A DNA stretch of 64,000 bases, taken from contig NZ_MJIE01000001.1 of assembly GCF_001940235.1 (NCBI RefSeq), forward strand, positions 1,550,001 through 1,614,000, written 5' to 3'. Positions 1-9,511 of the stretch are shown here, in pieces; the stretch's first letter is position 1, and each line of letters begins with the position of its first letter. The stretch comes from Hornefia porci. GTDB taxonomy: Bacteria > Bacillota > Clostridia > Peptostreptococcales > Anaerovoracaceae. A program made the position numbers and the translations under genes. A model generated the notes under the pieces. That model saw nothing but the letters and a program-made list of their open reading frames with translations. It was not told the DNA's origin and did no database searches.

Positions 1-591
1 CCCTTCATTGACATTATTTACATATCTTAATTCAACACGAGACCCTGTTTCTTTACTGTAGGAACTTCTAAAATACTCTTCTGCAAAATCGTCTCTTATT
101 ACACCAATACGTTTTCCTTTAAGATTATGAATGTTCAAATCCGTTCCTTCACGAGCAACGATCTCTCCTGTCAATTTGTAGATTGGCTGTGTAAAAGAAA
201 ATGATTCAGCGCGAGATTTCGTGGGAAACATATCAACCATGTCAATACTGTTGTTTTTTAAAAAAAGGACTGTTTGTTCCCAAGAATACGGTTTTTTTTC
301 AATTCTCACTCCACATTGAATCGAAATCGAATCCATATAATCCACAACCAGCCCTTCGTACTCCCCTGTCTTCTTGTTTACAAAGGAAAATGGCGGCGCA
401 TGATTGTCGCCACCATAAATAAGAATTTTCTTCTCCTTCATATACTGCTTTTCTTCTGACGAAAAAGGGAATGAATAGCGGACATACTGAACTACATTCA
501 CATCATATTTCAGTTGAATAAATACTGCAATTAAGACGACAACAATACAGAGCAGAACAATCACAGTTTCCAACATTCTTTTCTTTGTCAT
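1..591 (-). CDS. Membrane-anchored extracellular solute-binding (SBP_bac_3) sensor protein, 3' truncated by window edge
   Basis: An open frame runs from an ATG at 591 to the left edge, giving 197 codons without a stop. The first about 20 residues form a hydrophobic signal anchor after MTKKR. The part outside the membrane reads like a type 3 extracellular solute-binding domain: a first strand with IYGGDNHAPPFSF, then EGLVVDYMDSIS, WEQTVLFLKNNSIDMV and KGKRIGVIRDDFAEEYF, all typical positions of the PBPb fold. In Clostridia such a domain behind an N-terminal anchor usually precedes a histidine kinase, GGDEF or EAL output module, but the output part lies outside the window. The protein cannot be a free lipoprotein because no lipobox cysteine is present. 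It is oriented away from the catabolic operon that ends at 772. Confidence 0.7.
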   Translation of the reverse strand, partial: MTKKRMLETVIVLLCIVVVLIAVFIQLKYDVNVVQYVRYSFPFSSEEKQYMKEKKILIYGGDNHAPPFSFVNKKTGEYEGLVVDYMDSISIQCGVRIEKKPYSWEQTVLFLKNNSIDMVDMFPTKSRAESFSFTQPIYKLTGEIVAREGTDLNIHNLKGKRIGVIRDDFAEEYFRSSYSKETGSRVELRYVNNVNEG

Positions 592-675
592 CTTTCTACT
601 CCTATCATAAAATGCATTATATTTCATTATGATTATAACACAATTTTATAAATGTCACAGTAGTCATTCTTTTCA

Positions 676-718
676 GAGGAAGGGGGCTGCTACAATTCAA
701 CGCAGCAGCCCCCTCCTC
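676..718 (-). terminator. Strong GC-rich stem-loop after the Fe-alcohol dehydrogenase gene
   Basis: Arms at 676-691 and 704-718 pair over about 15 bp with one bulged base (AGGGGGCTGCT with AGCAGCCCCCT, flanked by GAGG/CCTC). It sits between the end of the long minus-strand operon at 772 and the next gene start at 591. No clear T-run follows on either strand, so termination is inferred mainly from position. Confidence 0.55.
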
Positions 719-771
719 TATGGGTTATATATGAGTACTTTTTGGCAACTTTTTTCCTATCCCACGTATCC

Positions 772-1941
772 CTATGATCTGGCAAGTTCGTAGGTTCTTC
801 GGATCACCCATTCGCAGGATTCATCGTCGATAGGTCTCGGACTGAACAACGCCATAATATCTTTCTCCGCAACAGGAGTCAGCCTCTTAATAGCCTCCTC
901 TTCATCCGGTATATAGGCAGTGATATCATCGATTCCTACTGCTCTATACATCCTGCGGATCTGTTCACCGGTCTTCCGTGCGATCTCCCGGGTGGAATCT
1001 TCCGCATCATACGCGGCATGAAGAAGTTCTGCGATCGCACGAATCTGTTCAGGGCAGGTGTCTGAAACATATTCCAGTGATGCCGGCGTGAAGATCGCAC
1101 AGCATACGCCGTGGGGAACATGATAAAGGGCGCCCAGAGCGTGAGCGAAGGCATGGGACATAGAGCATTTGGCATTTCCGATCCCGTATCCTCCGAGATT
1201 GGAAGCCAGCTGCATATCCTCTCGGGCATTGATGTCATCTCCATGCTCCACAGCTTGCTTGTAACTCCTCTCCATCAGGCGGATTGCTTCATAGGAAACC
1301 ACCTGCGTGATTCTGCAGGTCATTTTCGAAGTAATAGCATCAATAGCGTGAGCCAGTACATCAAAAGCACATGCTGCGGTGACCTTCGGAGGTGCGCCTA
1401 GAGTGAGTTCCGGATCAATCAATGCCATTGCAGGAGTCGTTCCCGCTCCAATGATGACACGTTTGATCCCGTTCACCGTATCCGTCACCACTGCGCCTTT
1501 CGATGCTTCGCTTCCGCTTCCGGAGGTTGTAGGAATAGTAATCAACGGAATTGCCGTTCTCTGCGGATGGGAAATGTCATAGAATGTCTCTAGTGGTTCG
1601 CCATTATCCAACAGAAGTTTAACGCACTTCGCCGCATCCATACAGCTTCCTCCGCCAATGGCAACAATGCTGTCAACTTCTGCATCCTTTCCAAAGGCCG
1701 CGATCTTTTTTATGATCCGATCGCTTGGATCCGATTCTACTTTATTGTTTTCTGCAACTTCCAGTCCTGCTCTTTCAATTGCTTGTACAATGAGAGCCGG
1801 AAGGCCCGCCGCTTCTACCCCTTTCCCGTGCATGACCAGAACTTTTTTACATCCCATCGCCGCCAGTTTTTCGCCTGCCTCCTTAGAGCAGCCCCGTCCG
1901 AAGAACTGAGGAAACGTTATCATGAAACTGTTTGCGCCCAT
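772..1941 (-). CDS. Iron-containing alcohol dehydrogenase
   Basis: 389 residues, normal length for the Fe-ADH family. An NAD-binding glycine motif GGGSCMDAAK lies near residue 98. The metal-site region has FDVLAHAIDA near residue 195 and SHAFAHALGALYHVPHG near residue 262, which supply the Asp/His ligands. The start at 1941 is supported by AGGAGG 7 bases upstream. It is the last gene of the minus-strand run from the Zn-ADH at 10546 and follows lplA by 11 bases. In this setting it probably reduces an aldehyde, for example acetaldehyde released by acetoin-type cleavage, to an alcohol to regenerate NAD+. The substrate is inferred from neighbours; family membership is clear. Confidence 0.88.
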   Translation of the reverse strand: MGANSFMITFPQFFGRGCSKEAGEKLAAMGCKKVLVMHGKGVEAAGLPALIVQAIERAGLEVAENNKVESDPSDRIIKKIAAFGKDAEVDSIVAIGGGSCMDAAKCVKLLLDNGEPLETFYDISHPQRTAIPLITIPTTSGSGSEASKGAVVTDTVNGIKRVIIGAGTTPAMALIDPELTLGAPPKVTAACAFDVLAHAIDAITSKMTCRITQVVSYEAIRLMERSYKQAVEHGDDINAREDMQLASNLGGYGIGNAKCSMSHAFAHALGALYHVPHGVCCAIFTPASLEYVSDTCPEQIRAIAELLHAAYDAEDSTREIARKTGEQIRRMYRAVGIDDITAYIPDEEEAIKRLTPVAEKDIMALFSPRPIDDESCEWVIRRTYELARS

Positions 1942-1952
1942 AGTTTTTCCTC

Positions 1953-2936
1953 CTATTCAAACATTGTTGCTAAAATTTCTTCTTCTGTGATCGTCCCGAA
2001 ATAATCCGGCAGTTTGATTCCATCCAGAACACTTCTACACTCCTCTTTGGTAAATTCCTTTCCAATAAACAAAGGAATGATTTCTCCCATAGGTTTCACT
2101 GCCAGAAAATCGCCATAGATTTTGAGGGCTTCGATCCTTCCTTTTTTCATATTTCCATAGATCTCAAGAGTTCCTCCATCCCAGTAACTCTTGTGATGCT
2201 TTTCAAACTCCGGAGACCTACCGTAATTCCATTCCCATGTATCGTACTTATCCCTTTTCAGCTGCTCTACACCCCCCAGTTCTTCCTCTGTTAGAGAACT
2301 CTGCACAAAACCTTCCCCAGAAAGAGATTTCTTCAAATGGTCCCAGAACTCCTGAAGGGTCATATCTTCATCGATATAATCCGCGATATTACCTACTCTG
2401 CTCTTCACTGACTTGGAACTCTTTGAACGAAACTTATGCGGATCAACATTCAACGCTCCGTCAATCATCTCCGGATCGGATCGGAACAGCAAGGTTCCAT
2501 GATGCAGTATCCTGCCTTTTTCAATGCGTTGGGCCGTACCGGAGATTTTACGCCCGTCAATGAGAATGTCATTCCGCCCAGAAGCCACTGCATGCACATG
2601 CAACTGCTCCAGAGCATTGATAACCGGAATTGTAAACTGATTTATCGTAAGTTTTTCCGGGTTATCCAGATCTGTGATAAATGAATAATTCAGATTTCCC
2701 AGATCGTGATACACTGCACCACCTCCGGTTGTCCGGCGAACAACATTGATGTGGTGCTTTTCCACAAAAGGAACATTAATTTCCTCCAGCGTGTTCTGAT
2801 TCTGGCCGATGATCACAGAATTATCGTTCTGCCACAGAATGAGAGTGTCGCCTGCGGTCCGATGACAAAGAACATACTCCTCGAAAGCCAGATTGTATCG
2901 CGGGTCAGTTGCCCCCGTTTCCATATATGTAACCAT
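1953..2936 (-). CDS. lplA: Lipoate-protein ligase A
   Basis: 327 residues from the ATG at 2936, which has AAGGGAG just upstream; a longer frame exists but lacks a ribosome binding site. The protein ligates free lipoate, through lipoyl-AMP, to lysines of lipoyl domains. Family signatures are visible: RRTTGGGAVYHDLGNLNYSF around residue 70, the GRNDILIDGRKISG segment, and HHGTLL, followed by a C-terminal accessory domain. It lies in the same operon as dihydrolipoyl dehydrogenase. Its natural client is the free lipoyl protein at 14573-14812, so the locus carries its own cofactor-attachment enzyme. Confidence 0.92.
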   Translation of the reverse strand: MVTYMETGATDPRYNLAFEEYVLCHRTAGDTLILWQNDNSVIIGQNQNTLEEINVPFVEKHHINVVRRTTGGGAVYHDLGNLNYSFITDLDNPEKLTINQFTIPVINALEQLHVHAVASGRNDILIDGRKISGTAQRIEKGRILHHGTLLFRSDPEMIDGALNVDPHKFRSKSSKSVKSRVGNIADYIDEDMTLQEFWDHLKKSLSGEGFVQSSLTEEELGGVEQLKRDKYDTWEWNYGRSPEFEKHHKSYWDGGTLEIYGNMKKGRIEALKIYGDFLAVKPMGEIIPLFIGKEFTKEECRSVLDGIKLPDYFGTITEEEILATMFE

Positions 2937-2947
2937 AATTTTCTCCC

Positions 2948-3676
2948 TTATAGATGAATTTCTTTCGTCTGCAACGGTCGACACAGAATATGGACATTCT
3001 TCTCCTTCGGAAGTTTTGCCAAAGCGTAGTTCACTGCCGAAAGATAGCGAAATTTATCATCCTCCGGCGCAGGAAGATGGTACAGGATCACATGCGACGG
3101 ATTTATTCTTCCATATACATAATCAATGCCTCCCGGCGCGGTCAGCCAGGGGAAGTCCATAATAGCCAGATCGATGTTTCTTCCCTTCACTTTCGCTGCC
3201 AGTTCCTCCGTGAAAAATTTTCCGTCTCCAGGCATCAAAATGTTCTTCCCTCCCACGGAGATCAAACATCCAAAATGCGGAGTCTCCTTTGAGGGACCAC
3301 CCTCATGAAGCAGCTGGAAGAAGTCGAAGTCTATTCCATGGAACTTCATTGAGATATCTTCAGATAAAACAGCCCTTGGGTTTCGAATGGTTTCATCCGG
3401 CAAAACAGTCTCTGGGCCAATCAGAAGGCAATCTGGATAGGCTTCCAGATATGCCTTCGTCATCCCAGCGGAATAATGGTCCTTGTGGGCATGTGTGAAG
3501 AAAAGGCAGTTCGCATTTTGAAATTCCGGCGCCTCCATTACGCGGCGAAACAACTCCTGTGTCATCACAGAAATCCCTTCATCCGCCGCCTCGAAGAACG
3601 CATCCACAAGAATCTTCTTCCCCTCGATTTGTATCGAAACACCTGCATTGACGCTTAATGTTATTTTGCAATCCAT
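2948..3676 (-). CDS. Metallo-beta-lactamase-fold hydrolase
   Basis: 242 residues from ATG 3676, chosen because AAGGTG lies 6 bases upstream; a GTG at 3685 would overlap the lpd stop. The metal-binding motif HAHKDH (THAHKDHYSAGM) near residue 60 and later MPGDGKFF and DLAIMDFPW segments fit the class of small cytoplasmic MBL hydrolases related to the L-ascorbate-6-phosphate lactonase/YtnP-type branch. No signal peptide is seen. It sits between lpdA and lplA in a catabolic operon, so a thioesterase or lactonase step in the same pathway is likely, but this is inference. The substrate is unknown. Confidence 0.75.
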   Translation of the reverse strand: MDCKITLSVNAGVSIQIEGKKILVDAFFEAADEGISVMTQELFRRVMEAPEFQNANCLFFTHAHKDHYSAGMTKAYLEAYPDCLLIGPETVLPDETIRNPRAVLSEDISMKFHGIDFDFFQLLHEGGPSKETPHFGCLISVGGKNILMPGDGKFFTEELAAKVKGRNIDLAIMDFPWLTAPGGIDYVYGRINPSHVILYHLPAPEDDKFRYLSAVNYALAKLPKEKNVHILCRPLQTKEIHL

Positions 3677-3681
3677 ATTTG

Positions 3682-5088
3682 TCACCTTACAGGCGGCATG
3701 TTCAGGGTACGCCCCTGCAAATCAAGTGCCGCCTCTCGAACCGTCTCGGAGATAGTCGGATGGGAGTGAATCGTGGTGATCAACTGCTCTACCGTCATGC
3801 CCATACGAATCGCAATAGCGCCCTCGGCAATCAGATCAGTTGCTCTCGGTCCGATGATATGCATGCCAAGGATCTTTTCTGTCTCAGCGCTTGCAATGAT
3901 TTTCACCAGTCCCTCGCCACCGTTCATGATTATGGCTTTCCCATTGGCGAACATAGGAAACTTCCCAACTTTATAGGTTCCTGCTTCAAGCTGATCCTCC
4001 CGAAGCCCCACTGCCGCCGCCTCCGGCTCCATATATACACAGGTGGGATTTGTGGACTCATCGTACACAGAATCTATCCCCATAATATTCTCTGCAGCAA
4101 CCTCACCCATACAGGAGGCCGTATGAGCAAGCTGCGCATGTCCTTCCACACAGTCTCCAATGGCGTAGATTCCTTCCACGTTCGTCCTCATATGTTCATC
4201 TACGATGATTTTCCCTCTATTGTTTTCAATACCGCCCGTCGCCAGCTCCAGGAACTCTGTATTCGCCTTCCTTCCTACGGCGACCAGGACTTTTTCCGCT
4301 TGGAAAGAAACCTCTTCCCCGTTTTTCTTCTCACATATTACGCGGGCACCTTCTGTTATCGCTTCAATGGACTTAACCGGCGTTCCCATCTGGATATCGA
4401 TTCCCATGCCTTTCATATGACGCATGCCCACCGCCGTGATTTCTCTATCTAACATAGGAAGTGCATGATCCATGGCCTCCACCACGGTGACCTTTGTTCC
4501 AAAGGATGCGTAGGCGCAGGCCAGTTCCAAACCGATCACACCTGCTCCAATGACCACCAGGCTCTTCGGCAGTTCCGTCAAGGAAAGCATTCCCGTCGAA
4601 TCCAGACACGCTGAAGTGGAATTCACTCCGGGGATAGGAGGCGTCGCGTTGACAGAACCCGTGGCCAAAATCACCGCGTCTGCTTCTACAGGCTCCGTCT
4701 CGCCATTGGCGCCCTCTATCTCCAGTTCCCCGGGAGCCACAAAACTTGCTTTCCCGTAAATCACACTGACTCCATTGGCGTGCATCAGCCCGCCTATTCC
4801 ATTTACCAGTTGGGAGGACACCTTATCCTTATTTGCCATCACCTGGGGAAAGTTGATCTGCGCTCCCTTCACATCCACACCTATCTGAGGACCCTGAATC
4901 CGGATCTGCTCCAGAAGTTCTGCGCTGTGAAGCATACACTTTGTGGGAATGCATCCAATATTCAGGCAGGTTCCGCCCAATTTATCCATTTCGATCACAG
5001 AGACCTCTGCACCCAACTGCGCCGCCCTAATGGCGGCAATGTAGCCACCGGGGCCTCCACCGATCACTGCTACTTTTTTTCTGCTCAT
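3682..5088 (-). CDS. lpdA: Dihydrolipoyl dehydrogenase (E3)
   Basis: 468 residues, full length. FAD-binding GGGPGGYIAAIRAAQLGA at residues 9-26, redox-active disulfide in GGTCLNIGCIPTKC near residue 38, second nucleotide fold VIGAGVIGLELACAYASFG, and the C-terminal dimer interface with IHSHPTISETVREA carrying the active-site His-Glu pair. AAGGAGG precedes ATG 5088. It reoxidises dihydrolipoyl groups with NAD+. The E1 and E2 genes it should serve are in the other arm of the locus (11871-14812), so the two arms probably act together. No N-terminal lipoyl domain is fused to it, unlike many acetoin-cluster E3 proteins. Confidence 0.95.
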   Translation of the reverse strand: MSRKKVAVIGGGPGGYIAAIRAAQLGAEVSVIEMDKLGGTCLNIGCIPTKCMLHSAELLEQIRIQGPQIGVDVKGAQINFPQVMANKDKVSSQLVNGIGGLMHANGVSVIYGKASFVAPGELEIEGANGETEPVEADAVILATGSVNATPPIPGVNSTSACLDSTGMLSLTELPKSLVVIGAGVIGLELACAYASFGTKVTVVEAMDHALPMLDREITAVGMRHMKGMGIDIQMGTPVKSIEAITEGARVICEKKNGEEVSFQAEKVLVAVGRKANTEFLELATGGIENNRGKIIVDEHMRTNVEGIYAIGDCVEGHAQLAHTASCMGEVAAENIMGIDSVYDESTNPTCVYMEPEAAAVGLREDQLEAGTYKVGKFPMFANGKAIIMNGGEGLVKIIASAETEKILGMHIIGPRATDLIAEGAIAIRMGMTVEQLITTIHSHPTISETVREAALDLQGRTLNMPPVR

Positions 5089-5089
5089 T

Positions 5090-6202
5090 CTACTGCCTCC
5101 TTAAATCTGTCTCGTAGAGTTCCTCAGCATCGTCCCACAAATTGATGATCACCGGAACCACCTTGTACAGATCCCCCACGATGCCGAAATCTGCTACCGT
5201 GAAGATGGGCGCATCCGGATCCTTATTAATGGCTACAATGATATCCGAAGTCTGCATGCCGGCTAAGTGCTGAATCGCGCCGGAGATACCACAGGCAAAG
5301 TAAATTTTCGGTTTCACTGTAGTTCCTGTCTGCCCAACCTGATGAGAATGATCAATCCAGCCACTATCCACCGCCGCACGGGAGGCTCCCACCACGCCGC
5401 CGGTTTTCTCAGCAAACCTCCGCATAAGCTCGAAGCCCTCCGGACCGCCCAGTCCCCGTCCGCCGGAGCAGATAATATCTGCGTCCGTTAAAGAAATCAT
5501 TTCCTTCGCCGACTTGATAACCTCCAATACTTTGATACGAATATCCTTCTCTTCCAACTGGGGCACAACCACTTCTACTTCCCCATCTGCCTGAAGATCT
5601 CGTTCCAGCCTCTGCATGACGCCAGGGCGCACTGTTGACATCTGAGGTCTTGTATTAGGGCAGATGATGGTCGCCATCAGATTCCCGCCAAACGCCGGAC
5701 GGGTCATCTTCAGGCCCCCGTCATCTGATGCCGGATCAATTTTGCTAGTGTCCAATGTGGTATTCTTATTTGCGTAATCAACATATTTATCCAGGTTCAC
5801 ATCTAGATGAGTGCAGTCTGCCGTAAGTCCGGTGTCGACACGAGCTGCGATCCGCGGTGCAAGATCCCGTCCGATATGAGTAGCTCCATAGATGACGATC
5901 TCTGGCTTGCGCTGTATGATCAACTCTGTCAGGGCTTTTGTGTAAGCATCAGTGGTGTATTGCTTCAACAAAGGATGCTGCAAGGAGATTACGCCATCTG
6001 CACCGTATTCGAAGCACTCCTTCGCCAGGGAGTCCACATCCTCTTGGGCTCCTGCCAAAATAGCATACACCTTTGTATTCCTCTCCATATCTCTGGAGAG
6101 TCGCCGCCCTTCGCCGATCAACTCCAGGGCAACATTAGCCAGTTTTCCGTCACGTTGCTCTGCAAATACCCAAATGTCTTTATATTCTTCAAAACGATTC
6201 AT
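5090..6202 (-). CDS. etfA: Electron transfer flavoprotein, alpha subunit
   Basis: 370 residues. The N-terminal half carries the ETF domain ([20 protein letters not shown]). The C-terminal FAD-binding region has [27 protein letters not shown] and [18 protein letters not shown], ending in [10 protein letters not shown] and VADFGIVGD. It overlaps no neighbour, lying 11 bases after etfB and 1 base before lpdA. Together with EtfB and the acyl-CoA dehydrogenase at 7039-8178 it makes the typical clostridial BCD-Etf trio. That complex oxidises NADH and bifurcates electrons to crotonyl-CoA and ferredoxin; whether this one bifurcates cannot be read from sequence. Confidence 0.94.
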   Translation of the reverse strand: MNRFEEYKDIWVFAEQRDGKLANVALELIGEGRRLSRDMERNTKVYAILAGAQEDVDSLAKECFEYGADGVISLQHPLLKQYTTDAYTKALTELIIQRKPEIVIYGATHIGRDLAPRIAARVDTGLTADCTHLDVNLDKYVDYANKNTTLDTSKIDPASDDGGLKMTRPAFGGNLMATIICPNTRPQMSTVRPGVMQRLERDLQADGEVEVVVPQLEEKDIRIKVLEVIKSAKEMISLTDADIICSGGRGLGGPEGFELMRRFAEKTGGVVGASRAAVDSGWIDHSHQVGQTGTTVKPKIYFACGISGAIQHLAGMQTSDIIVAINKDPDAPIFTVADFGIVGDLYKVVPVIINLWDDAEELYETDLRRQ

Positions 6203-6213
6203 TTTTGCCCCCC

Positions 6214-7017
6214 TTAGATCACATGCTTTGCTTTCAGATTGACCAGAAGTCTGGTCGCCTGTTCCTTCTCGTCGCCCCCGTCCAGCATGATCCCTCGACC
6301 CTTCGGTTTAGGGGTAAAGGAACGGAACACATTGGTTGGAGAAGCCTTAAGACCGACGATCGCGGGATCCAGGTTCACATCCGTGGCACTCAAGGTTATA
6401 ATTTTTTCATCCATTTCTTCATCAAAAATTCCCGCATAAGTCATATATCGGGGCTCATTTAATTCCTTTACGCAGGTTAACATGCAGGGGAGGGCAACCT
6501 CGACAGTCTCGTATCCATCCTCCAGTTGTCGTTTGGCGAGAACCGTGCGACCGTCCTCTTCTATTTCCAGACCCTCTACATAAGTGACCTGAGGAATTCC
6601 CAGTTTCTCAGCGATCTGCGGTCCTACCTGCGCCGTATCCCCATCAATGGCCTGCCGACCTCCGATAAGAATATCAAAATCCCCCAGGTACCGAATCATG
6701 CCTGCCAGAGCATTGGATGTCGCCCATGTATCCGAACCACCAACTGCACGATCCGTCAACAGGACGCCCTTATCCGCTCCCATGGCGATCGCCTCGATCA
6801 GAATATCCTTTGCCTGAGGTGGTCCCATAGTCACCACCGTGACGGTGGATCCGGGATAGCGGTCCTTCAGGGTCAGAGCACCTTCCAGCGCATTTGCATC
6901 ATCAGGGTTCAATATGCTCGGAACGCCCTGACGAATCAGTGTCCCTGTTTTGGGATCGATTCTGATAACATTAGTGTCAGGTACCTGCTTGGCACATACA
7001 ATAATTTTATAAGCCAT
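6214..7017 (-). CDS. etfB: Electron transfer flavoprotein, beta subunit
   Basis: 267 residues, standard length. It begins [20 protein letters not shown] and contains [57 protein letters not shown] and [15 protein letters not shown], all diagnostic for EtfB. AGGAGG precedes ATG 7017. Gene order acyl-CoA dehydrogenase, etfB, etfA is the usual butyryl-CoA dehydrogenase arrangement. It passes electrons between the dehydrogenase and NAD(H)/ferredoxin in the cytoplasm. Confidence 0.95.
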   Translation of the reverse strand: MAYKIIVCAKQVPDTNVIRIDPKTGTLIRQGVPSILNPDDANALEGALTLKDRYPGSTVTVVTMGPPQAKDILIEAIAMGADKGVLLTDRAVGGSDTWATSNALAGMIRYLGDFDILIGGRQAIDGDTAQVGPQIAEKLGIPQVTYVEGLEIEEDGRTVLAKRQLEDGYETVEVALPCMLTCVKELNEPRYMTYAGIFDEEMDEKIITLSATDVNLDPAIVGLKASPTNVFRSFTPKPKGRGIMLDGGDEKEQATRLLVNLKAKHVI

Positions 7018-7038
7018 CTTCTTTCCTCCTGTAACACT

Positions 7039-8178
7039 CTATTTAAATACCTGCCCGGCAATGATCATTTTCTGAATTTCCGATGTTCCTTCATAGATCT
7101 CGGTGATCTTCGCATCCCGCATCATCCGCTCCACCGGATAATCCTCTGTATACCCGTATCCACCATGCAGCTGCACAGCCTTTGTAGTGACAAACATTGC
7201 TGTCTCTGCAGCATAGTACTTAGCAATAGACGCATCCATGATGTAAGGAAGCCCATCATTCTTTTCCTGAGCCGCCTTGTAGCAAATCATTCTGGCGCAT
7301 TCCGTTCTGGCCTTCATCTCCGCAATATCAAACTGGAGTCCCTGGAATTTAGTCAGAGGTTTGCCAAACTGTCTTCTTTGTTTCATATATTCAACAGTTG
7401 TTTCCAATGCTCCCTCAGCAATGCCTACTGCCTCTGCAGCAACACCAATCCGTCCGCCATCTACAATTTCCATGGCAATGTTGAAACCACGATTGTATTT
7501 TCCCAGAAGTCTGTCCTCCGGGATGCGGCAATCCTGGAACACCAATTCTGCCGTCGCTGATCCCCGGATTCCCATCTTCGATTCGATCTTGCCGATGGAA
7601 AATCCCGGATCTGTATCCTCCACAATGAAGGCTGAAATACCTTTGTTCCCCAGATCCTTGTCGGTCTGAGCAATGATGACGTATACCTGAGCCTGACCAC
7701 CGTTTGTAATAAAGCACTTAGTTCCGTTCAGTACCCATTCACCGTTCTCCAAAACCGCCTTGGTCTGCTGACTTCCCGCATCGGAGCCTGCTCCCGGCTC
7801 AGTCAGTCCGAAGGCACCCAGTTTCCGTCCGGAAAAGAGATCCGGCAAATATTTCATCTTCTGCTCCTCACTGCCAAAAGTGTAAATAGGCCAACAACAA
7901 AGAGAGTTGTGGCAGGCAAAAGCCGTGGCTGTTGTGGCACACGCCTTGGCAATTTCTTCAATAGTGATGATATAGGAAACGTAATCCGCGCCGGCTCCGC
8001 CGTATTTCTTGGGATAGGCGATTCCCATCATTCCCAGTTTACCCATCTTGTCAATGGTCTCCCGAGGAAAGCGATGTTCCTGGTCAATCTCCGCTGCGAT
8101 AGGTGCTACCTCGTTTTCCACAAAACGCCGCACCAGTTTCCGCACGAATTCCTGTCTTTTTGTCAGTTCAAAATTCAT
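7039..8178 (-). CDS. Acyl-CoA dehydrogenase, short-chain/butyryl-CoA type
   Basis: 379 residues. The three-domain ACAD fold is evident: N-terminal helical part, FAD/substrate strand with [14 protein letters not shown] near residue 125, [17 protein letters not shown], then C-terminal [21 protein letters not shown] and the catalytic glutamate in [13 protein letters not shown] near residue 365. It is followed at 21 bases by etfB. It most likely interconverts crotonyl-CoA and butyryl-CoA (or a branched analogue). A second, fused acyl-CoA dehydrogenase is encoded at 32196-34127, so two different electron-transfer arrangements exist in the window. Exact chain length is inferred. Confidence 0.9.
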   Translation of the reverse strand: MNFELTKRQEFVRKLVRRFVENEVAPIAAEIDQEHRFPRETIDKMGKLGMMGIAYPKKYGGAGADYVSYIITIEEIAKACATTATAFACHNSLCCWPIYTFGSEEQKMKYLPDLFSGRKLGAFGLTEPGAGSDAGSQQTKAVLENGEWVLNGTKCFITNGGQAQVYVIIAQTDKDLGNKGISAFIVEDTDPGFSIGKIESKMGIRGSATAELVFQDCRIPEDRLLGKYNRGFNIAMEIVDGGRIGVAAEAVGIAEGALETTVEYMKQRRQFGKPLTKFQGLQFDIAEMKARTECARMICYKAAQEKNDGLPYIMDASIAKYYAAETAMFVTTKAVQLHGGYGYTEDYPVERMMRDAKITEIYEGTSEIQKMIIAGQVFK

Positions 8179-8189
8179 TCATGGCCTCC

Positions 8190-9488
8190 TTACCAAAGTT
8201 GATATTTTTCTGCGTCCTTTCTGATTTCCGTCCGGAAGTCCGGATGAGCCACCGCAACCAGATTCTGTATCCTCTGTCGGATATTACGTCCCCGCATGGG
8301 TGCAATCCCATACTCTGTGACGATGTAATCCACATTATTTCGGGAAAGAGTGACAATGGCTCCAGGGGTATGCATAGCATTGATAGTGGAGCGTTCTCCT
8401 TTCTTGGCGGTAGAATGCAGGCAGATGATAGACCGCCCGCCCTTTGATGCTCCTGCTCCTGCAGAAGTATCCACGGCACCGCCGGTACCACTGTACTGCA
8501 AAGTTCCGATGGATTCCGAACACACCTGCCCGGTGAGATCCACCTCGATAGCCGTATTGATTGACACCATATTATCATTCTTCGCAATGATATGGGAATC
8601 ATTGACCAGATCCCCCGGCATAATCCATACACCCGGATTCTGGTGCATCATATCATACAGTTTTTGACTTCCCAAAGCGAATGTTGCGATGCTCTTTCCG
8701 CGAAAGAGTGTCTTCTTCCTATTCGTCACTGCCCCGGCTTCTGTCAATCGGTAGATGGCATCGGTCATCAGCTCTGTATGCACGCCAAGGTCCTGTTTTT
8801 CCATCAGTCCGTTCGCCACAGCATCCGGGATCTTGCCAATCCCCAGTTGGATGGTATCGCCATCGTTCACCAGAGTGGAAACATAACCCCCGATTGCTTC
8901 ATCCTCCGGGGACAATTTAAGTGTCTCCGGCAAAACAGGAATCGGCTCCTTGGACTCTACGATGTAATCAATATCACTGATATGGATTTCTGTATCCCCA
9001 TTTACCTGAGGCAGCCTCGGATTCACCTCGCAAATCACAACATCTGCCCGGCGGGCAAACTCTTTTTCGTGTATGTTGCTCAGGGAAAATCTGCAAAATC
9101 CATGCTCATCCATAGAGGACACCGCGCCTATGAAGACATTTGGTTTATAATAGTCAGCCCAGCGCCAGGACCCGTCGTGAAGATGTCCCGGAACATAGTT
9201 CACGAGTCCCTTACGATGACCAGCTCGATCCCCGTCCATCTCAAACAGGCTGTCCACGTCGATCAAGTCTCTGTATTTTTCCTCCACCAAGTATGGATAG
9301 TTAAACAGATCCATGTTGCTGTATATTTTGAAACCTACCCCCGCCTCAGCAACCTTATGCAGGTTCTTCAGCAACAGGAACGGTGCCTGTGCGCAGAGCG
9401 AAGTCATAATGCGGTCGCCCTGATGAATATGAGAAAGAGCTTCTTCTACACTAACGATTTTTTCTCTGTAAATTTTTTTGTAATCCAC
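8190..9488 (-). CDS. Acetyl-CoA hydrolase/transferase family CoA-transferase (butyryl-CoA:acetate type)
   Basis: 432 residues beginning at a GTG (9488) with AAAGGA upstream. It has QLGIGKIPDAVANGL near residue 217, the region CSESIGTLQYSG that carries the catalytic glutamate in this family, and the C-terminal TEYGIAPMRGRNIRQR signature. These proteins swap CoA between acids, classically butyryl-CoA plus acetate to butyrate plus acetyl-CoA; 4-hydroxybutyrate CoA-transferases are close relatives and cannot be excluded. Placement next to acyl-CoA dehydrogenase/EtfBA supports a role in releasing or activating the acyl product of the pathway. Confidence 0.88.
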   Translation of the reverse strand: MDYKKIYREKIVSVEEALSHIHQGDRIMTSLCAQAPFLLLKNLHKVAEAGVGFKIYSNMDLFNYPYLVEEKYRDLIDVDSLFEMDGDRAGHRKGLVNYVPGHLHDGSWRWADYYKPNVFIGAVSSMDEHGFCRFSLSNIHEKEFARRADVVICEVNPRLPQVNGDTEIHISDIDYIVESKEPIPVLPETLKLSPEDEAIGGYVSTLVNDGDTIQLGIGKIPDAVANGLMEKQDLGVHTELMTDAIYRLTEAGAVTNRKKTLFRGKSIATFALGSQKLYDMMHQNPGVWIMPGDLVNDSHIIAKNDNMVSINTAIEVDLTGQVCSESIGTLQYSGTGGAVDTSAGAGASKGGRSIICLHSTAKKGERSTINAMHTPGAIVTLSRNNVDYIVTEYGIAPMRGRNIRQRIQNLVAVAHPDFRTEIRKDAEKYQLW

Positions 9489-9511
9489 TGTTGCAAATCC
9501 TTTCTGTCACT